A stretch of 64,000 bases of DNA from Arboricoccus pini. GTDB taxonomy: Bacteria > Pseudomonadota > Alphaproteobacteria > Geminicoccales > Geminicoccaceae. The first letter of the stretch is position 1, and each line of letters starts with the position of its first letter. Positions 26,638-35,709 of this stretch are shown here, one piece after another. The stretch is from positions 20,449 to 84,448 of the forward strand of contig NZ_FYEH01000018.1 of NCBI RefSeq assembly GCF_900187945.1, written 5' to 3'. The notes under the pieces are model-generated. The model worked only from the letters and a program-made list of their open reading frames with translations. It had not been told where the DNA came from and did no database searches. The translations under genes and the position numbers were made by a program.

Positions 26638-27027
26638 ATGGCAGATCGCGAGGAGCGTATCAGGAAGCGGGCCTACGAAATCTGGCAGCGCGAGGGCGAG
26701 CCACACGGACGTGATCAGGATTATTGGCATCGGGCCATAGCGGAACTTGGTGAGGAGGATGTCGGCGAGGTGGAGGTCGCCCTGCCTGCGCGTGCGGCGG
26801 ACGACCTAGCGCCGAAGCGGCCGCGCCCAGCGCGAAAGCCCAAAGGCGCAGCCGGTCAGATGGTGGATCTGGCCCAATCCTTCGCTTCGGCCGACCTTGA
26901 TCATGCGGTCGAGGAAGCCAATGCGAGCGTGCGCGAGGTCGGCGGCACGCCACCAACGAATATATCGGCCAAGCCGGCCGCAACGCTCACTCGAAAGAAG
27001 ACGACGCGCGCGCCCAAGGAAAAATGA
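26638..27027 (+). CDS. DUF2934 family protein
   Basis: A 129-residue, Lys/Arg-rich protein. The N-terminal 40 residues are a DUF2934 module: RIRKRAYEIWQREGEPHG followed by HRAIAEL. This motif resembles a short helical unit found in many Rhizobiales and Rhodospirillales proteins, with no known role. The rest is low-complexity and basic (PKRPRPARKPKGA, TRKKTTRAPKEK), suggesting nucleic-acid association, but that is a guess. It sits alone between the dehydrogenase and the trehalose genes. Confidence 0.75.
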   Translation: MADREERIRKRAYEIWQREGEPHGRDQDYWHRAIAELGEEDVGEVEVALPARAADDLAPKRPRPARKPKGAAGQMVDLAQSFASADLDHAVEEANASVREVGGTPPTNISAKPAATLTRKKTTRAPKEK

Positions 27028-27149
27028 CGCGCTTTGGGTAGCGGAGCCTCGCCGCAAGCTGTCGGTTGAAGGCAGGAGGCCGCTTGGCGGCTCGCCCTGA
27101 CGCCCTGGCTGGACCGGGGGGTGTACGATCTTCAGCCTGGAGCTATTTG

Positions 27150-28964
27150 ATGAATGCCTTCTCCGGTCCGCGCGACGCCTGGCAGCCGAGCATGCCCTTT
27201 GGCGCCCAGCCTCAGCCGGATGGCAGCGTCCGTTTCGGTCTTTGGGCCCCCGATATCGATGACGTGGCGCTGGCCATCGGCGATGAGCGGCTGCCCATGC
27301 GCAGGGAAGCGAATGGTTGGTTCACGCTCGTGCGGCTGAATACAGCGCCCGGTACTGCCTACCGCTTCGCCCTGCCAAACGGCATGCTTGTGCCGGATCC
27401 GGCTTCGCAGGCGCAGCTTGGTGGTCCAGAGGGCCCATCGCTCGTCGTCGACCAGACGCGGTATCGCTGGCACCAGACCGATTGGCGCGGGCGGCCCTTC
27501 GAGGAGGCCGTGATCTTGGAATTGCACGCCGGCGCCTTCGCGGCACCGGGCGGCTTCCAGGCCGTGGCCGAGCGGCTGGACGGGCTGGCCGAGCTTGGCA
27601 TCACCGCCATCGAGCTGATGCCGATTGCCGATTTCGTCGGCGCGCGCGGCTGGGGCTATGACGGGGTGCTGCCCTACGCGCCCGCTTCGATCTATGGATC
27701 GCCGGATGCGCTGAAGGCTCTGGTCGATGCCGCACATGCGCGTGGCATCATGGTCTTCTTGGACGTGGTCTATAATCATTTCGGCCCGGCCGGAAACTTT
27801 CTGCCGGCCTATGCCGGCTCGTTCTTCACCAAGGACAAGCCCACCCCCTGGGGGGCCGCCATCGATTTCAGCCGTCCGGAGGTCCGGGCCTTCTTTCGCG
27901 ACAATGCGATCTATTGGCTGGAGGTTTTCAGGCTGGATGGCCTGCGCTTTGATGCCGTGCACGCCATCTTGGATGACAGCAACGAGCATTTCCTGACCGA
28001 GGTAGGACGTACCATCCGCGCGCGGTTCCCGGATCGCCATATCCATCTCATTCTCGAGAATGAGCGGAACGAGGCACAGCGCCTCCTGGGCGATCCATCA
28101 GGGGATGCCCTCTACGATGCCCAGTGGGCCGACGACATCCATAATGCCAGCCACGTGCTGATGACCAAGGAGACGGACGGCTATTACGAGGATTACGAGG
28201 ACGACCCGGCAGCCAAGCTGGCGCGCGGTCTGACGCAGGGCTTCGTCTTTCAGGGCGACCATAGCCGGCACAAGAAGGCCAGGCGGGGCCAACCAAGTGC
28301 CCATCTCTCGCCGCGCAACTTCGTGTTTTTCCTGCAAAACCACGATCAGATTGGTAACCGGGCGATGGGGGACCGGCTGACCGCCAGCGTCGAGCCCCGA
28401 ATCCTCGAGGTGATGACGGCCCTCCTCCTCCTCTCACCGACGATTCCGATGCTCTTCATGGGCGAGGAATGGGGGGCTGAGGAGCCGTTTCCCTTCTTTT
28501 GCGACTTCAAGGGCGAACTGGCCGATGCGGTCCGCAAAGGTCGGGCCAGGGAGTTCGCGCGTTTTAAGTCCTGGGCTGGCGATGCGCTGCCCGATGCGCT
28601 GGCGAGGGAGACGTTCGAGCGAGCGATCTTGAAGCATCCCGAGGCGCCTAATGGCCGCACAAGGTTGGTGGGCCACCTTCTGGGACTCCGGCAGCGTCAC
28701 GTCGTGCCGTTCTTGAAGGCGATGCCACGATACCAGGAGCAAGGCGGCACGGCCCGCGTCGACGGCTGCCTGCTCGACCTCGCCTGGCAGGATGGCCAGG
28801 GACGCAAGCTGCGGATCGTGGCGCATCTGAGCGATGATCGCGCGCCGGTCCTGGCCCATCCCCTGAAATCGTCGTTCTATGAAAGCCAGCCGGAAATGGC
28901 GGCAGCCCTGCAGGCCGGGATCAGAGGCTGGTCGCTGGCAGCTGCCATCGAAGAGGCAAGCTGA
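27150..28964 (+). CDS. treZ: Malto-oligosyltrehalose trehalohydrolase
   Basis: TreZ splits trehalose from maltooligosyl-trehalose made by TreY. The 604-residue protein has an N-terminal CBM48-like domain (FGLWAPDIDDVALAI) and a GH13 barrel: YAPASIYGSPDALKALVDAAHARG, DVVYNHFGPAGNFL, RLDGLRFDAVHAI with the nucleophile Asp, the general acid Glu in HLILENERN, and FVFFLQNHDQIGNRAMGDRL. ATG 27150 starts at the family N-terminus; the open frame upstream reaches into a region with no conservation. The stop overlaps the treY start. Confidence 0.95.
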   Translation: MNAFSGPRDAWQPSMPFGAQPQPDGSVRFGLWAPDIDDVALAIGDERLPMRREANGWFTLVRLNTAPGTAYRFALPNGMLVPDPASQAQLGGPEGPSLVVDQTRYRWHQTDWRGRPFEEAVILELHAGAFAAPGGFQAVAERLDGLAELGITAIELMPIADFVGARGWGYDGVLPYAPASIYGSPDALKALVDAAHARGIMVFLDVVYNHFGPAGNFLPAYAGSFFTKDKPTPWGAAIDFSRPEVRAFFRDNAIYWLEVFRLDGLRFDAVHAILDDSNEHFLTEVGRTIRARFPDRHIHLILENERNEAQRLLGDPSGDALYDAQWADDIHNASHVLMTKETDGYYEDYEDDPAAKLARGLTQGFVFQGDHSRHKKARRGQPSAHLSPRNFVFFLQNHDQIGNRAMGDRLTASVEPRILEVMTALLLLSPTIPMLFMGEEWGAEEPFPFFCDFKGELADAVRKGRAREFARFKSWAGDALPDALARETFERAILKHPEAPNGRTRLVGHLLGLRQRHVVPFLKAMPRYQEQGGTARVDGCLLDLAWQDGQGRKLRIVAHLSDDRAPVLAHPLKSSFYESQPEMAAALQAGIRGWSLAAAIEEAS

Positions 28965-31738
28965 TGCCGGTCGTATCGCCCCTCCGCGCCACGGCAAGGC
29001 TGCAGTTCCATAAGGACTTCACGCTGGACGATGCCATTCCGGTCGTGGCCTACTTGGCCGATCTCGGCATCAGCCATGTCTATGCCTCGCCGCTCTTGCA
29101 CGCGCGACGTGGCTCGACGCATGGCTACGACGTCGTCGACTATGGCGAGATCGATCCCGAGCTCGGCGGCGAGGCCGCCTTCGAGCGGTTCTCGGCCGCG
29201 CTTGCGGCACGCGGCCTCGGGCTGATCATGGATTTCGTCCCCAACCATATGGGCGTGGGCCCCGAGAACGCGTGGTGGATGGATGTCCTGGCGTATGGCC
29301 GGGACAGCCGCCATGCGAGCTTTTTCGACATTGACTGGGAAAGCCGGACATCGCCCGGTCGGCTCTTTCTCCCGATCCTCGGCAAGCCCTATCCGGAGGC
29401 GCTCTTGGACGGCGATATCGGTCTCCTGCTCGAGGAGGGGCGCCTCGTTATCGACTGCCATGGCCAGCATCTGCCGGCCTCGATCGCCAGCATTGCCCTC
29501 CTTCTCGATCGGGCGGCGCTTGGAGCCACGGGCGAAACGGCGCGCAAGCTCGAGGCGCTGGCCGGCCGGTTCGACGCCCTGGCGGACCCCCGGGAGGATT
29601 CTGCCCTGCATCGGGCCTTTGCCCAGCTTCTGAGCGACGACGAGGCGGCGAGGCGGTCCCTGGAGGCCGTCGCGGGCGCGGTGGCACCAGGGCAAAAGCG
29701 GGGTGCTGAGCAGGCGGAGGCGCTCGATGCCTATCTCGAGCTGCAGCATTATCGGCTGGCCTTTTGGCGCGGCGCTCCCTTCGAGATCAATTATCGCCGC
29801 TTCTTCGAGATCAACGAGTTGGCGGCGATCCGAATCGAGGAGAAGGAGGTCTTCGACGCGGCCCATCGCTGGGTTCTAGAACAGGTGCGCCAGGGGCGAT
29901 TGCAGGGCCTCAGGCTCGACCACATCGATGGCCTCCTTGACCCCTTGGGCTATCTGCGACGGTTGCGTCAGGCGCTCGAGGAGGCTGGCGCCGGGCCGGA
30001 CTTTGCCGTCCTCGTCGAGAAGATCCTGGCACCCGGGGAGGACCTGCCGGCCGACTGGCCGGTCGAGGGGACGACCGGCTATGAGACGATGGATGCGATC
30101 CAGTCCGTGCTCGTCGACCATGGCGGCAAGGAGGCGGTGATCGGCGCCTACGAGGCCTTTACCGGCGAGACGCGCGATATCGAGACGGCCATCTTCGATG
30201 CGCGCAAGGAGATCCTGGAGGGCTCGTTCGCCGGCAGCGTCGAGGAACTGGTCCAGCAACTAGCCGATCTCAGCCGTCAGTACTGGCGCTATGCCGATCT
30301 CACCCATGCGGCCATCAGTACGGCGCTGATCGGCCTCGTCCAGGCCTTTGGCGTTTATCGAACCTATGTGGCGCCGGATGGCAGCGGTCCGAGGGAGGGC
30401 CTGGACGCCGCCCTTGAGGCGGCCGCCACGCGCCTTGAAGGCGAGGATCGCCGGGCGCTGGATTTCCTGGGCGCCGTCTTTGGCGGTGGTTTCGAGGTCG
30501 GGCGCAAGAGCCCGTCGCGTGGCGGCGACGCGCTTACGCGCGCTGCGAGGCAGGCCTCTCAGCGCTTCCAGCATCTGACCAGTCCCGTGGCCGCCAAGGC
30601 CGTCGAGGATACAGCCTTCTATCGGGTCTTCCCGCTCTCGTCCCTGAACGAGGTCGGCGGCTCGCCGGAGCGCTTCGGCATAACGCCCGAGACCTTCCAC
30701 GCTTTCGCCCTGCGACAGCAGGCCAGGCACCCCTTGGGCCTTGTCGCCCTGGCGACGCACGACCATAAGCGCGGCCCGGATCTTCGGGCACGGCTCTCCC
30801 TGCTGGCTGAACTCGCGGCGGAATGGGGCGATCTCCTGCCGCGCCTGGGCGATGCCGCCGCCGCATGGCGGTACGAAGTCGGCGCGACTCAGGCGCCATC
30901 GGCCGCGCATGAATATCTGGCCTACCAAACCCTCCTGGGCATGCGCCCCCTGGAAGCAGGCGGGCCGCCGCTGGACGAACGGCTTGGCGCCTATCTCCTC
31001 AAGGCCGCGCGTGAGGGGAAGGAGCGGACGAGTTGGACCAAGCCGGACGAGGCCTACGAGGCGGCGCTGGAGCAGTTCGCCAAGGGCATCGCCACAGCAC
31101 CGGTAACGAGCGCCTTTGCAGCCGAGATCGAGGCGGTGATCGAGCCCCTGGAGCGTGGGGGCGCCATCAAGTCACTGGCCCAGGTAGCGATCCAGCTGAC
31201 CATGCCCGGCGTGCCGGATCTCTATCAGGGTGCCGATCGCTGGGATTTCAGCCTCGTCGATCCAGATAATCGCCGGCCGGTCGACTGGGAGAGCCGTGCC
31301 GCGGCGCTTGCCACCTTCGAGGCGGCCTCATTGGACGAGTTGCAGGCCAATTGGCGGGACGGGCGGATCAAGCAATGGCTGATCTGGCGGCTTTTGCAGA
31401 TCCGCCGCGCCGCGCCGACCCTGTTCAAGGAGGGGGCCTACGAGCCGCTCGTGGTGACGTTTCCGCAAGATCGTCCGGATGGCACGCTGCTGGCGTTCGC
31501 CCGTTCCGACGGGCAACGCCGCCTCTGCACGATCGTGCCTCGCTTCATCAAGGGCCATCTGCAGGCGGAAGGTGGCCTTGGTCTCGTGGGCTTCGATGGT
31601 GCCGTCCTCGACCTTCCATCCAGCAGCCGCGCCACCGATCTTCTCACCGGCCAGGCTCATGAGGGGGAGGTACTCGAGCTTGCCCCCCTCCTCACGGCCT
31701 TCCCTTTGGTGCTCCTCATGATCGAACCCGCAGGCTAG
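28964..31738 (+). CDS. treY: Malto-oligosyltrehalose synthase
   Basis: TreY rearranges the reducing-end alpha-1,4 bond of maltooligosaccharides to the alpha-1,1 bond of trehalose. At 924 residues it is a normal TreY. The GH13 signatures include GISHVYASPLLHARRGSTHGYDVVDYGEI, IMDFVPNHMGVGPENAWWMD, LRLDHIDGLLDPLGYL (nucleophile Asp), VLVEKILAPGE with the catalytic Glu and VALATHDHKRGPDLRARL. It overlaps treZ by TGATG, so the pair is co-translated. The two make trehalose for stress from glycogen-like glucan; the debranching enzyme TreX and glycogen genes are not in this window. Confidence 0.95.
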   Translation: MPVVSPLRATARLQFHKDFTLDDAIPVVAYLADLGISHVYASPLLHARRGSTHGYDVVDYGEIDPELGGEAAFERFSAALAARGLGLIMDFVPNHMGVGPENAWWMDVLAYGRDSRHASFFDIDWESRTSPGRLFLPILGKPYPEALLDGDIGLLLEEGRLVIDCHGQHLPASIASIALLLDRAALGATGETARKLEALAGRFDALADPREDSALHRAFAQLLSDDEAARRSLEAVAGAVAPGQKRGAEQAEALDAYLELQHYRLAFWRGAPFEINYRRFFEINELAAIRIEEKEVFDAAHRWVLEQVRQGRLQGLRLDHIDGLLDPLGYLRRLRQALEEAGAGPDFAVLVEKILAPGEDLPADWPVEGTTGYETMDAIQSVLVDHGGKEAVIGAYEAFTGETRDIETAIFDARKEILEGSFAGSVEELVQQLADLSRQYWRYADLTHAAISTALIGLVQAFGVYRTYVAPDGSGPREGLDAALEAAATRLEGEDRRALDFLGAVFGGGFEVGRKSPSRGGDALTRAARQASQRFQHLTSPVAAKAVEDTAFYRVFPLSSLNEVGGSPERFGITPETFHAFALRQQARHPLGLVALATHDHKRGPDLRARLSLLAELAAEWGDLLPRLGDAAAAWRYEVGATQAPSAAHEYLAYQTLLGMRPLEAGGPPLDERLGAYLLKAAREGKERTSWTKPDEAYEAALEQFAKGIATAPVTSAFAAEIEAVIEPLERGGAIKSLAQVAIQLTMPGVPDLYQGADRWDFSLVDPDNRRPVDWESRAAALATFEAASLDELQANWRDGRIKQWLIWRLLQIRRAAPTLFKEGAYEPLVVTFPQDRPDGTLLAFARSDGQRRLCTIVPRFIKGHLQAEGGLGLVGFDGAVLDLPSSSRATDLLTGQAHEGEVLELAPLLTAFPLVLLMIEPAG

Positions 31739-31740
31739 GC

Positions 31741-32235
31741 TCAGCCGTGCTCGGGCATGCCCGGCATGGGGCCGGGGCCCGGGCCGGGGCCGTGCTCCCC
31801 GCCGGGGCTGCTGACGAAGAAGGCGGCGCGCAGCGTGTCTTTCTGCTCGGGGCTCAGGCTGGCCTCCAGGGGCTTGAGTGCTTCGGCGAGCTTCGCCTGC
31901 GCCGCGGCTCTGGCCGCCATGTGCTGGCTTCTATCGGCGAGCATCGTCGACAGCTCGGGGTGCTCGCCGTTCTTGAACGCAGGCCGTTCGGGCCTCATGG
32001 GTTCGCTTCGCAGGAGGTCTGCCACTTTTTGCCAGTAGGGCTGCTGTTCGGGGGTGAGTGCCAGGCTCTTCTCAATGAAGGCGATGCGGCCCTCGCGCAG
32101 ATGCTCCATCACGGCCGGGGACGGTCCGTGCATGGGTGGGGCACCCGGTGCTTCCTGGGCCAAAGCTGGCAAGGTGGCGCCGCCCAGGGCCAGGGCCAAG
32201 GCGGGGACGGCCAGGAGTTTCGTGCTGATCTTCAT
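31741..32235 (-). CDS. Spy/CpxP-like periplasmic protein (LTXXQ motif)
   Basis: A 164-residue protein with a signal peptide (MKISTKLLAVPALALALGG, cleavage near ALA-QE). The mature part is helical, with two Spy-type LTXXQ-like motifs, LALTPEQQPYW and LSPEQKDTLRA, and a Pro-Gly-rich tail. Spy and CpxP proteins act in the periplasm as chaperones or stress sensors. ATG 32235 is preferred because AAAGGA sits about 9 nt upstream; ATG 32244 abuts it. It converges with treY by 2 nt. No two-component system is adjacent. Confidence 0.8.
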   Translation of the reverse strand: MKISTKLLAVPALALALGGATLPALAQEAPGAPPMHGPSPAVMEHLREGRIAFIEKSLALTPEQQPYWQKVADLLRSEPMRPERPAFKNGEHPELSTMLADRSQHMAARAAAQAKLAEALKPLEASLSPEQKDTLRAAFFVSSPGGEHGPGPGPGPMPGMPEHG

Positions 32236-32439
32236 TGTCGTCATTCCTTTCGCGTCGTCGATGATCTTGCAACGCGAGGGGCCTTGCCGTTCCGTCGGCT
32301 TTTCACGTTGCCGATCCATGACATCGAGGAAAGGTTCGGGTGGCTGGCCGAACCGCCGGACCCGGGATCCGGCTCTGGACAGGCGGGGGGGGCTGGTCCA
32401 AGGGTCGATGCGGCGTGACGGCGTGCTGGAGAGCCTCGA

Positions 32440-33945
32440 TTGACGAACGTTCCGAACATCCTGATCCTGATGGCCGACCAGATGACGCCCTCCGCTTTGC
32501 CGTTCCACGGCAACAGGGCCGTCAAGGCGCCGGTGATGGCAAAGCTTGCGGCGGCGGGCGTCGTCTTCGAGAGTGCTTATTGCAATAGCCCCCTCTGCGC
32601 ACCCTCACGTGCCATCTTGATGAGCGGACGGCTGCCCTCGAAGACGGGGGCCTTCGACAATGCCGCGGCCTTTCCAACCGAGACGCCGACATTCGCCCAT
32701 TATCTGCGTGCGGCCGGCTATCGGACCATCCTGACCGGCAAGATGCATTTTTGCGGTACCGACCAGTTGCACGGGTTCGAGGAGCGACTGACCACCGACA
32801 TCTACCCGGCCGACTATGGCTGGACGCCCGACTGGGCGCAGCCGGACGTCAGGCAGGAATGGTATCACAATATGGGCTCCGTCCTCGAGGCGGGCGTGGC
32901 CGTGCGCACCAATCAGCTAGACTTCGATGAGGAAGTGGTCTTCACGGCTGAGCGCAAGCTCTATGACCTGGCGCGGGACAAGGACCGCCGGCCCTTCTGC
33001 ATGACGGTCTCGCTCACTCATCCGCACGATCCCTTCGCCATTCCTGAGCGCTACTGGAACCTCTACGAGGAGAGCGTCATCGAGCCGCCGCGCATCCCAG
33101 CGCCGAGCGAACCGGACCCGCATATGCGCCGGCTGCGCTTCGTCTCGGATATGGACGATCCGCGCGTCACCTTCGAGCATGTCCTCCGGGCAAGGCGCGC
33201 CTATCTGGGGGCCATTTCCTATGTGGACGAGCAGTTCGGCCGGGTGCTGGATGCCCTGGAGCGGACGGGCTTTTCCCAGGACACGATCGTCGTCCTTCTC
33301 TCCGATCACGGCGAAATGCTGGGCGAGCACGGGCTCTGGTACAAGATGAGCTTCCTCGAGGGATCGGCGCGCATCCCGCTCGTCATCAAGGCCCCGGGCC
33401 TGGAACCGCGCCGCGTCAAGGCGGCCGTCTCTGCCATCGATCTGTTGCCGACCCTGGCCGAGATCGCCGGCGTGCGCGCCTTCTCGACGCCGCTCGAGGG
33501 CCAGAGCCTAGTGCCGCATCTGCACGGCCGGCCGGGACCCGACCTCGTACTGGGCGAGTATCTGGCCGAGGGCGTCGTGGCTCCCATGGTCATGATCCGG
33601 CGTGGCGGGTTCAAGTTCATCCATTGCCCGGGCGATCCGGACCAGCTGTTCGCCCTCGATGCCGATCCGGACGAGACGTCGAACCTCGCGGACGATCAAG
33701 CCTTCGCCGACGTCTTGCGGGGCTTTAAGGACGAGGTGGCGCGGCGATGGGACCTGGAGGCGCTTGATCGGCAGGTCCGCGAGAGCCAACAGCGCCGGCT
33801 TTTCGTCGATCGAGCCTTGGCGGTAGGCACGCGGACGGGCTGGGACTGGGAGCCGCCGCGCGATGCCACCATGTCCTATATCCGCAGCCACATGGACCTG
33901 GACGATCTGGAGGCCCGCGCCCGCTTTCCGCGCATCAGGCCTTGA
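32440..33945 (+). CDS. betC: Choline sulfatase
   Basis: BetC hydrolyses choline-O-sulfate to choline and sulfate, supplying glycine betaine precursor. The 501-residue protein has the sulfatase Cys motif CAPSR (Cys to formylglycine) in NSPLCAPSRAILMSGRLPS and the BetC-specific block ILTGKMHFCGTDQLHGFEER with TDIYPADYGWTPDW. C-terminal RRGGFKFIHCPGDPDQLFAL and the GTRTGWDWEPPRDA region also match BetC rather than other sulfatases. TTG 32440 is chosen since GGAGAG lies 6 nt before it. BetI, choX and choW are next door, consistent with a choline locus. Confidence 0.93.
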   Translation: MTNVPNILILMADQMTPSALPFHGNRAVKAPVMAKLAAAGVVFESAYCNSPLCAPSRAILMSGRLPSKTGAFDNAAAFPTETPTFAHYLRAAGYRTILTGKMHFCGTDQLHGFEERLTTDIYPADYGWTPDWAQPDVRQEWYHNMGSVLEAGVAVRTNQLDFDEEVVFTAERKLYDLARDKDRRPFCMTVSLTHPHDPFAIPERYWNLYEESVIEPPRIPAPSEPDPHMRRLRFVSDMDDPRVTFEHVLRARRAYLGAISYVDEQFGRVLDALERTGFSQDTIVVLLSDHGEMLGEHGLWYKMSFLEGSARIPLVIKAPGLEPRRVKAAVSAIDLLPTLAEIAGVRAFSTPLEGQSLVPHLHGRPGPDLVLGEYLAEGVVAPMVMIRRGGFKFIHCPGDPDQLFALDADPDETSNLADDQAFADVLRGFKDEVARRWDLEALDRQVRESQQRRLFVDRALAVGTRTGWDWEPPRDATMSYIRSHMDLDDLEARARFPRIRP

Positions 33946-33958
33946 AGCTGTATGAGGC

Positions 33959-34561
33959 TCAGTCGGCTGCCGCTGCATCACCCGGCGGCAGCATCGTCGT
34001 GACATACGCGCGGATGATCCCGCGCACGTCATCGGCCTGCAGGCCGGCATCCAGGTGGGCCGCCCGCAGCCAGAGGCCGTCGATCAATGCTGCCAGCGTC
34101 GTTGCCATCAGCCGCGCCTGCTTGGGGCTCACGATCTGGCGGAGCGGATGCAGGAGGTTGGAGAGTGTACGACCGGTATAGACGTCGCGCAGTCTGGCCA
34201 GTTCGGCTTCGTGCGAGGATTGCGCCCAGAACGCCAGCCAGGCGCTGACAACCTCCGGCTGGAACTGTGAATCGTCGAAATTCGCGTCGAGGACCGCCAG
34301 GAGCCGCGCGCGTGGTGTGCGGTGGTGCGCCAGCCTTGCCACCAGATCGCGGTTGAGCTGGATCAGGAGCCAGCGCATGGTGGTCGCCAGGAGGTCGTTC
34401 TTGCCGCGGAAATAATGGTGGACGATGCCGGTCGAGACGCCCGCTTCCGCAGCGATGCGCTGGACCGTCGTCTCGCCCAGGCCGTGGCGGTGAATGGCCC
34501 GAATCGTAGCATCCATCAATTGCTGGCGGCGGACCGGCTGCATGCCGACCTTTGGCATCAC
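33959..34561 (-). CDS. betI: TetR family choline-responsive regulator BetI
   Basis: A 200-residue TetR protein with the BetI N-terminus: PKVGMQPVRRQQLMDATIRA followed by TTVQRIAAEAGVSTGIVHHYFRGKNDLL (helix-turn-helix). BetI represses bet and cho genes in the absence of choline. It is the third gene of the choline locus, reads away from betC and is divergent from choX, with a BetI-like palindrome in the gap (34610-34623). The C-terminal ligand domain has the family's FWAQSSHEAELARL. Confidence 0.92.
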   Translation of the reverse strand: MMPKVGMQPVRRQQLMDATIRAIHRHGLGETTVQRIAAEAGVSTGIVHHYFRGKNDLLATTMRWLLIQLNRDLVARLAHHRTPRARLLAVLDANFDDSQFQPEVVSAWLAFWAQSSHEAELARLRDVYTGRTLSNLLHPLRQIVSPKQARLMATTLAALIDGLWLRAAHLDAGLQADDVRGIIRAYVTTMLPPGDAAAAD

Positions 34562-34609
34562 GAACGCTCCAGGTTCAACGCCGCCTCGTCGACGGCCCGA
34601 CCGATTTTT

Positions 34610-34623
34610 ATTGGACGGTCAAT
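34610..34623. promoter_or_regulatory. BetI-type operator between betI and choX
   Basis: ATTGGACGGTCAAT is an imperfect 14-nt palindrome (ATTG and CAAT arms around GACGGT) that resembles the known BetI site core ATTGAACGTTCAAT. It lies 49 nt upstream of the betI start and about 87 nt upstream of choX, inside an AT-rich patch, so a repressor here could cover both promoters. Confidence 0.55.
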
Positions 34624-34709
34624 CAAGATTAAGTTACAGCCAAGCCGGGTCCCCGAAGAGGGGCTAAGCTCGGACCGGCTGATACTCCAACGAGAAGGTC
34701 TCTTGATCA

Positions 34710-35702
34710 ATGGCGACGTCGATCCTTGTTCCGCCTTGTCCGACCCTACGGCGACATCGTTTCAAGGCGGCGCTGTCCGCCGCCATCCTCGCCACCACGC
34801 TGGCCCTGACATCCGCTGCCAAGGCGGCCGAGCCAGCCAAATGCCAGGTCGTGCGCCTCTCCGATGTCGGCTGGTCGGACATCACGACGACCACCGCCTT
34901 GGCCTCGGTCATTCTCGACGGGCTCGGCTACAAGCCCAAGGTCGACGTTCTGGCGGTACCGGTCACCTTCAAGAGCATGGCCTCGGACGATATCGATGTC
35001 TTCCTGGGCAACTGGATGCCCTCCATGGAGAACGACATCGCCCCCTATCGCAAGGACGGCAGCGTCGAGACGCTGCGCGCCAATCTCGAAGGTGCGAAAT
35101 ATACGCTGGCGGTGCCGACCTATCTGGCCCAGCAAGGCCTGACCGACTTCTCCAAGATCAAGGACTTCAAGAGCCAGCTCGGCGGCAAGATCTATGGCAT
35201 CGAGCCCGGCAATGACGGCAACCGGCTCGTCCAGGGCATGATCGATGCGGACAAATTCGGCCTGAAGGGATTCGAGCTGGTCGAATCCTCCGAGCAAGGC
35301 ATGCTGGCCCAGGTGGCGCGCGCAGTCCCTGGCAAGCAGCCGATCGTCTTCCTGGGCTGGGAGCCGCATCCCATGAACACCAAGTTCGAGCTCACCTATC
35401 TGACCGGCGGCGACGATGTCTTCGGTCCGAATTTCGGCGGTGCCACGGTCTATACGACGACCCGCAAGGGCTATGTGGGCGAGTGTCCGAACGCCGGTCA
35501 GTTCTTCAAGAATCTAAGCTTCACGCTCAAGCTCGAGAACGAGGCGATGGGACTTATCCTCGATGACGGCCTGGAGCCCGAGGCAGCCGCCAAGAAATAT
35601 CTGAAGGCGCACCCGGAGCTCCTGGATACCTGGCTCGCCAATGTCTCCACCTTCAAGGGTGAGCCCGGCCTGCCGGCCGTCAAGCACGAGCTCGGGCTCT
35701 AG
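34710..35702 (+). CDS. choX: Choline ABC transporter substrate-binding protein ChoX
   Basis: A 330-residue periplasmic protein with a signal peptide (RFKAALSAAILATTLALTSA, cleaved near KAAEPAKC). Mature features are those of ChoX: VVRLSDVGWSDITTTTALAS, FLGNWMPSMENDIAPY, IEPGNDGNRLVQGMI and LGWEPHPMNTKFELTYL. It binds choline (and acetylcholine) by cation-pi contacts. GAGAAGG lies 12 nt before ATG 34710. choW follows after 7 nt. The ATPase choV, normally the third cho gene, is not present in this window. Confidence 0.92.
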   Translation: MATSILVPPCPTLRRHRFKAALSAAILATTLALTSAAKAAEPAKCQVVRLSDVGWSDITTTTALASVILDGLGYKPKVDVLAVPVTFKSMASDDIDVFLGNWMPSMENDIAPYRKDGSVETLRANLEGAKYTLAVPTYLAQQGLTDFSKIKDFKSQLGGKIYGIEPGNDGNRLVQGMIDADKFGLKGFELVESSEQGMLAQVARAVPGKQPIVFLGWEPHPMNTKFELTYLTGGDDVFGPNFGGATVYTTTRKGYVGECPNAGQFFKNLSFTLKLENEAMGLILDDGLEPEAAAKKYLKAHPELLDTWLANVSTFKGEPGLPAVKHELGL

Positions 35703-35709
35703 CCTGCTC

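Noticed and set aside
32445..32452. GAACGTTC palindrome at the betC start, similar to the BetI core
   Set aside because: Only 8 nt, inside the first codons of betC, and the flanks do not match the BetI site.
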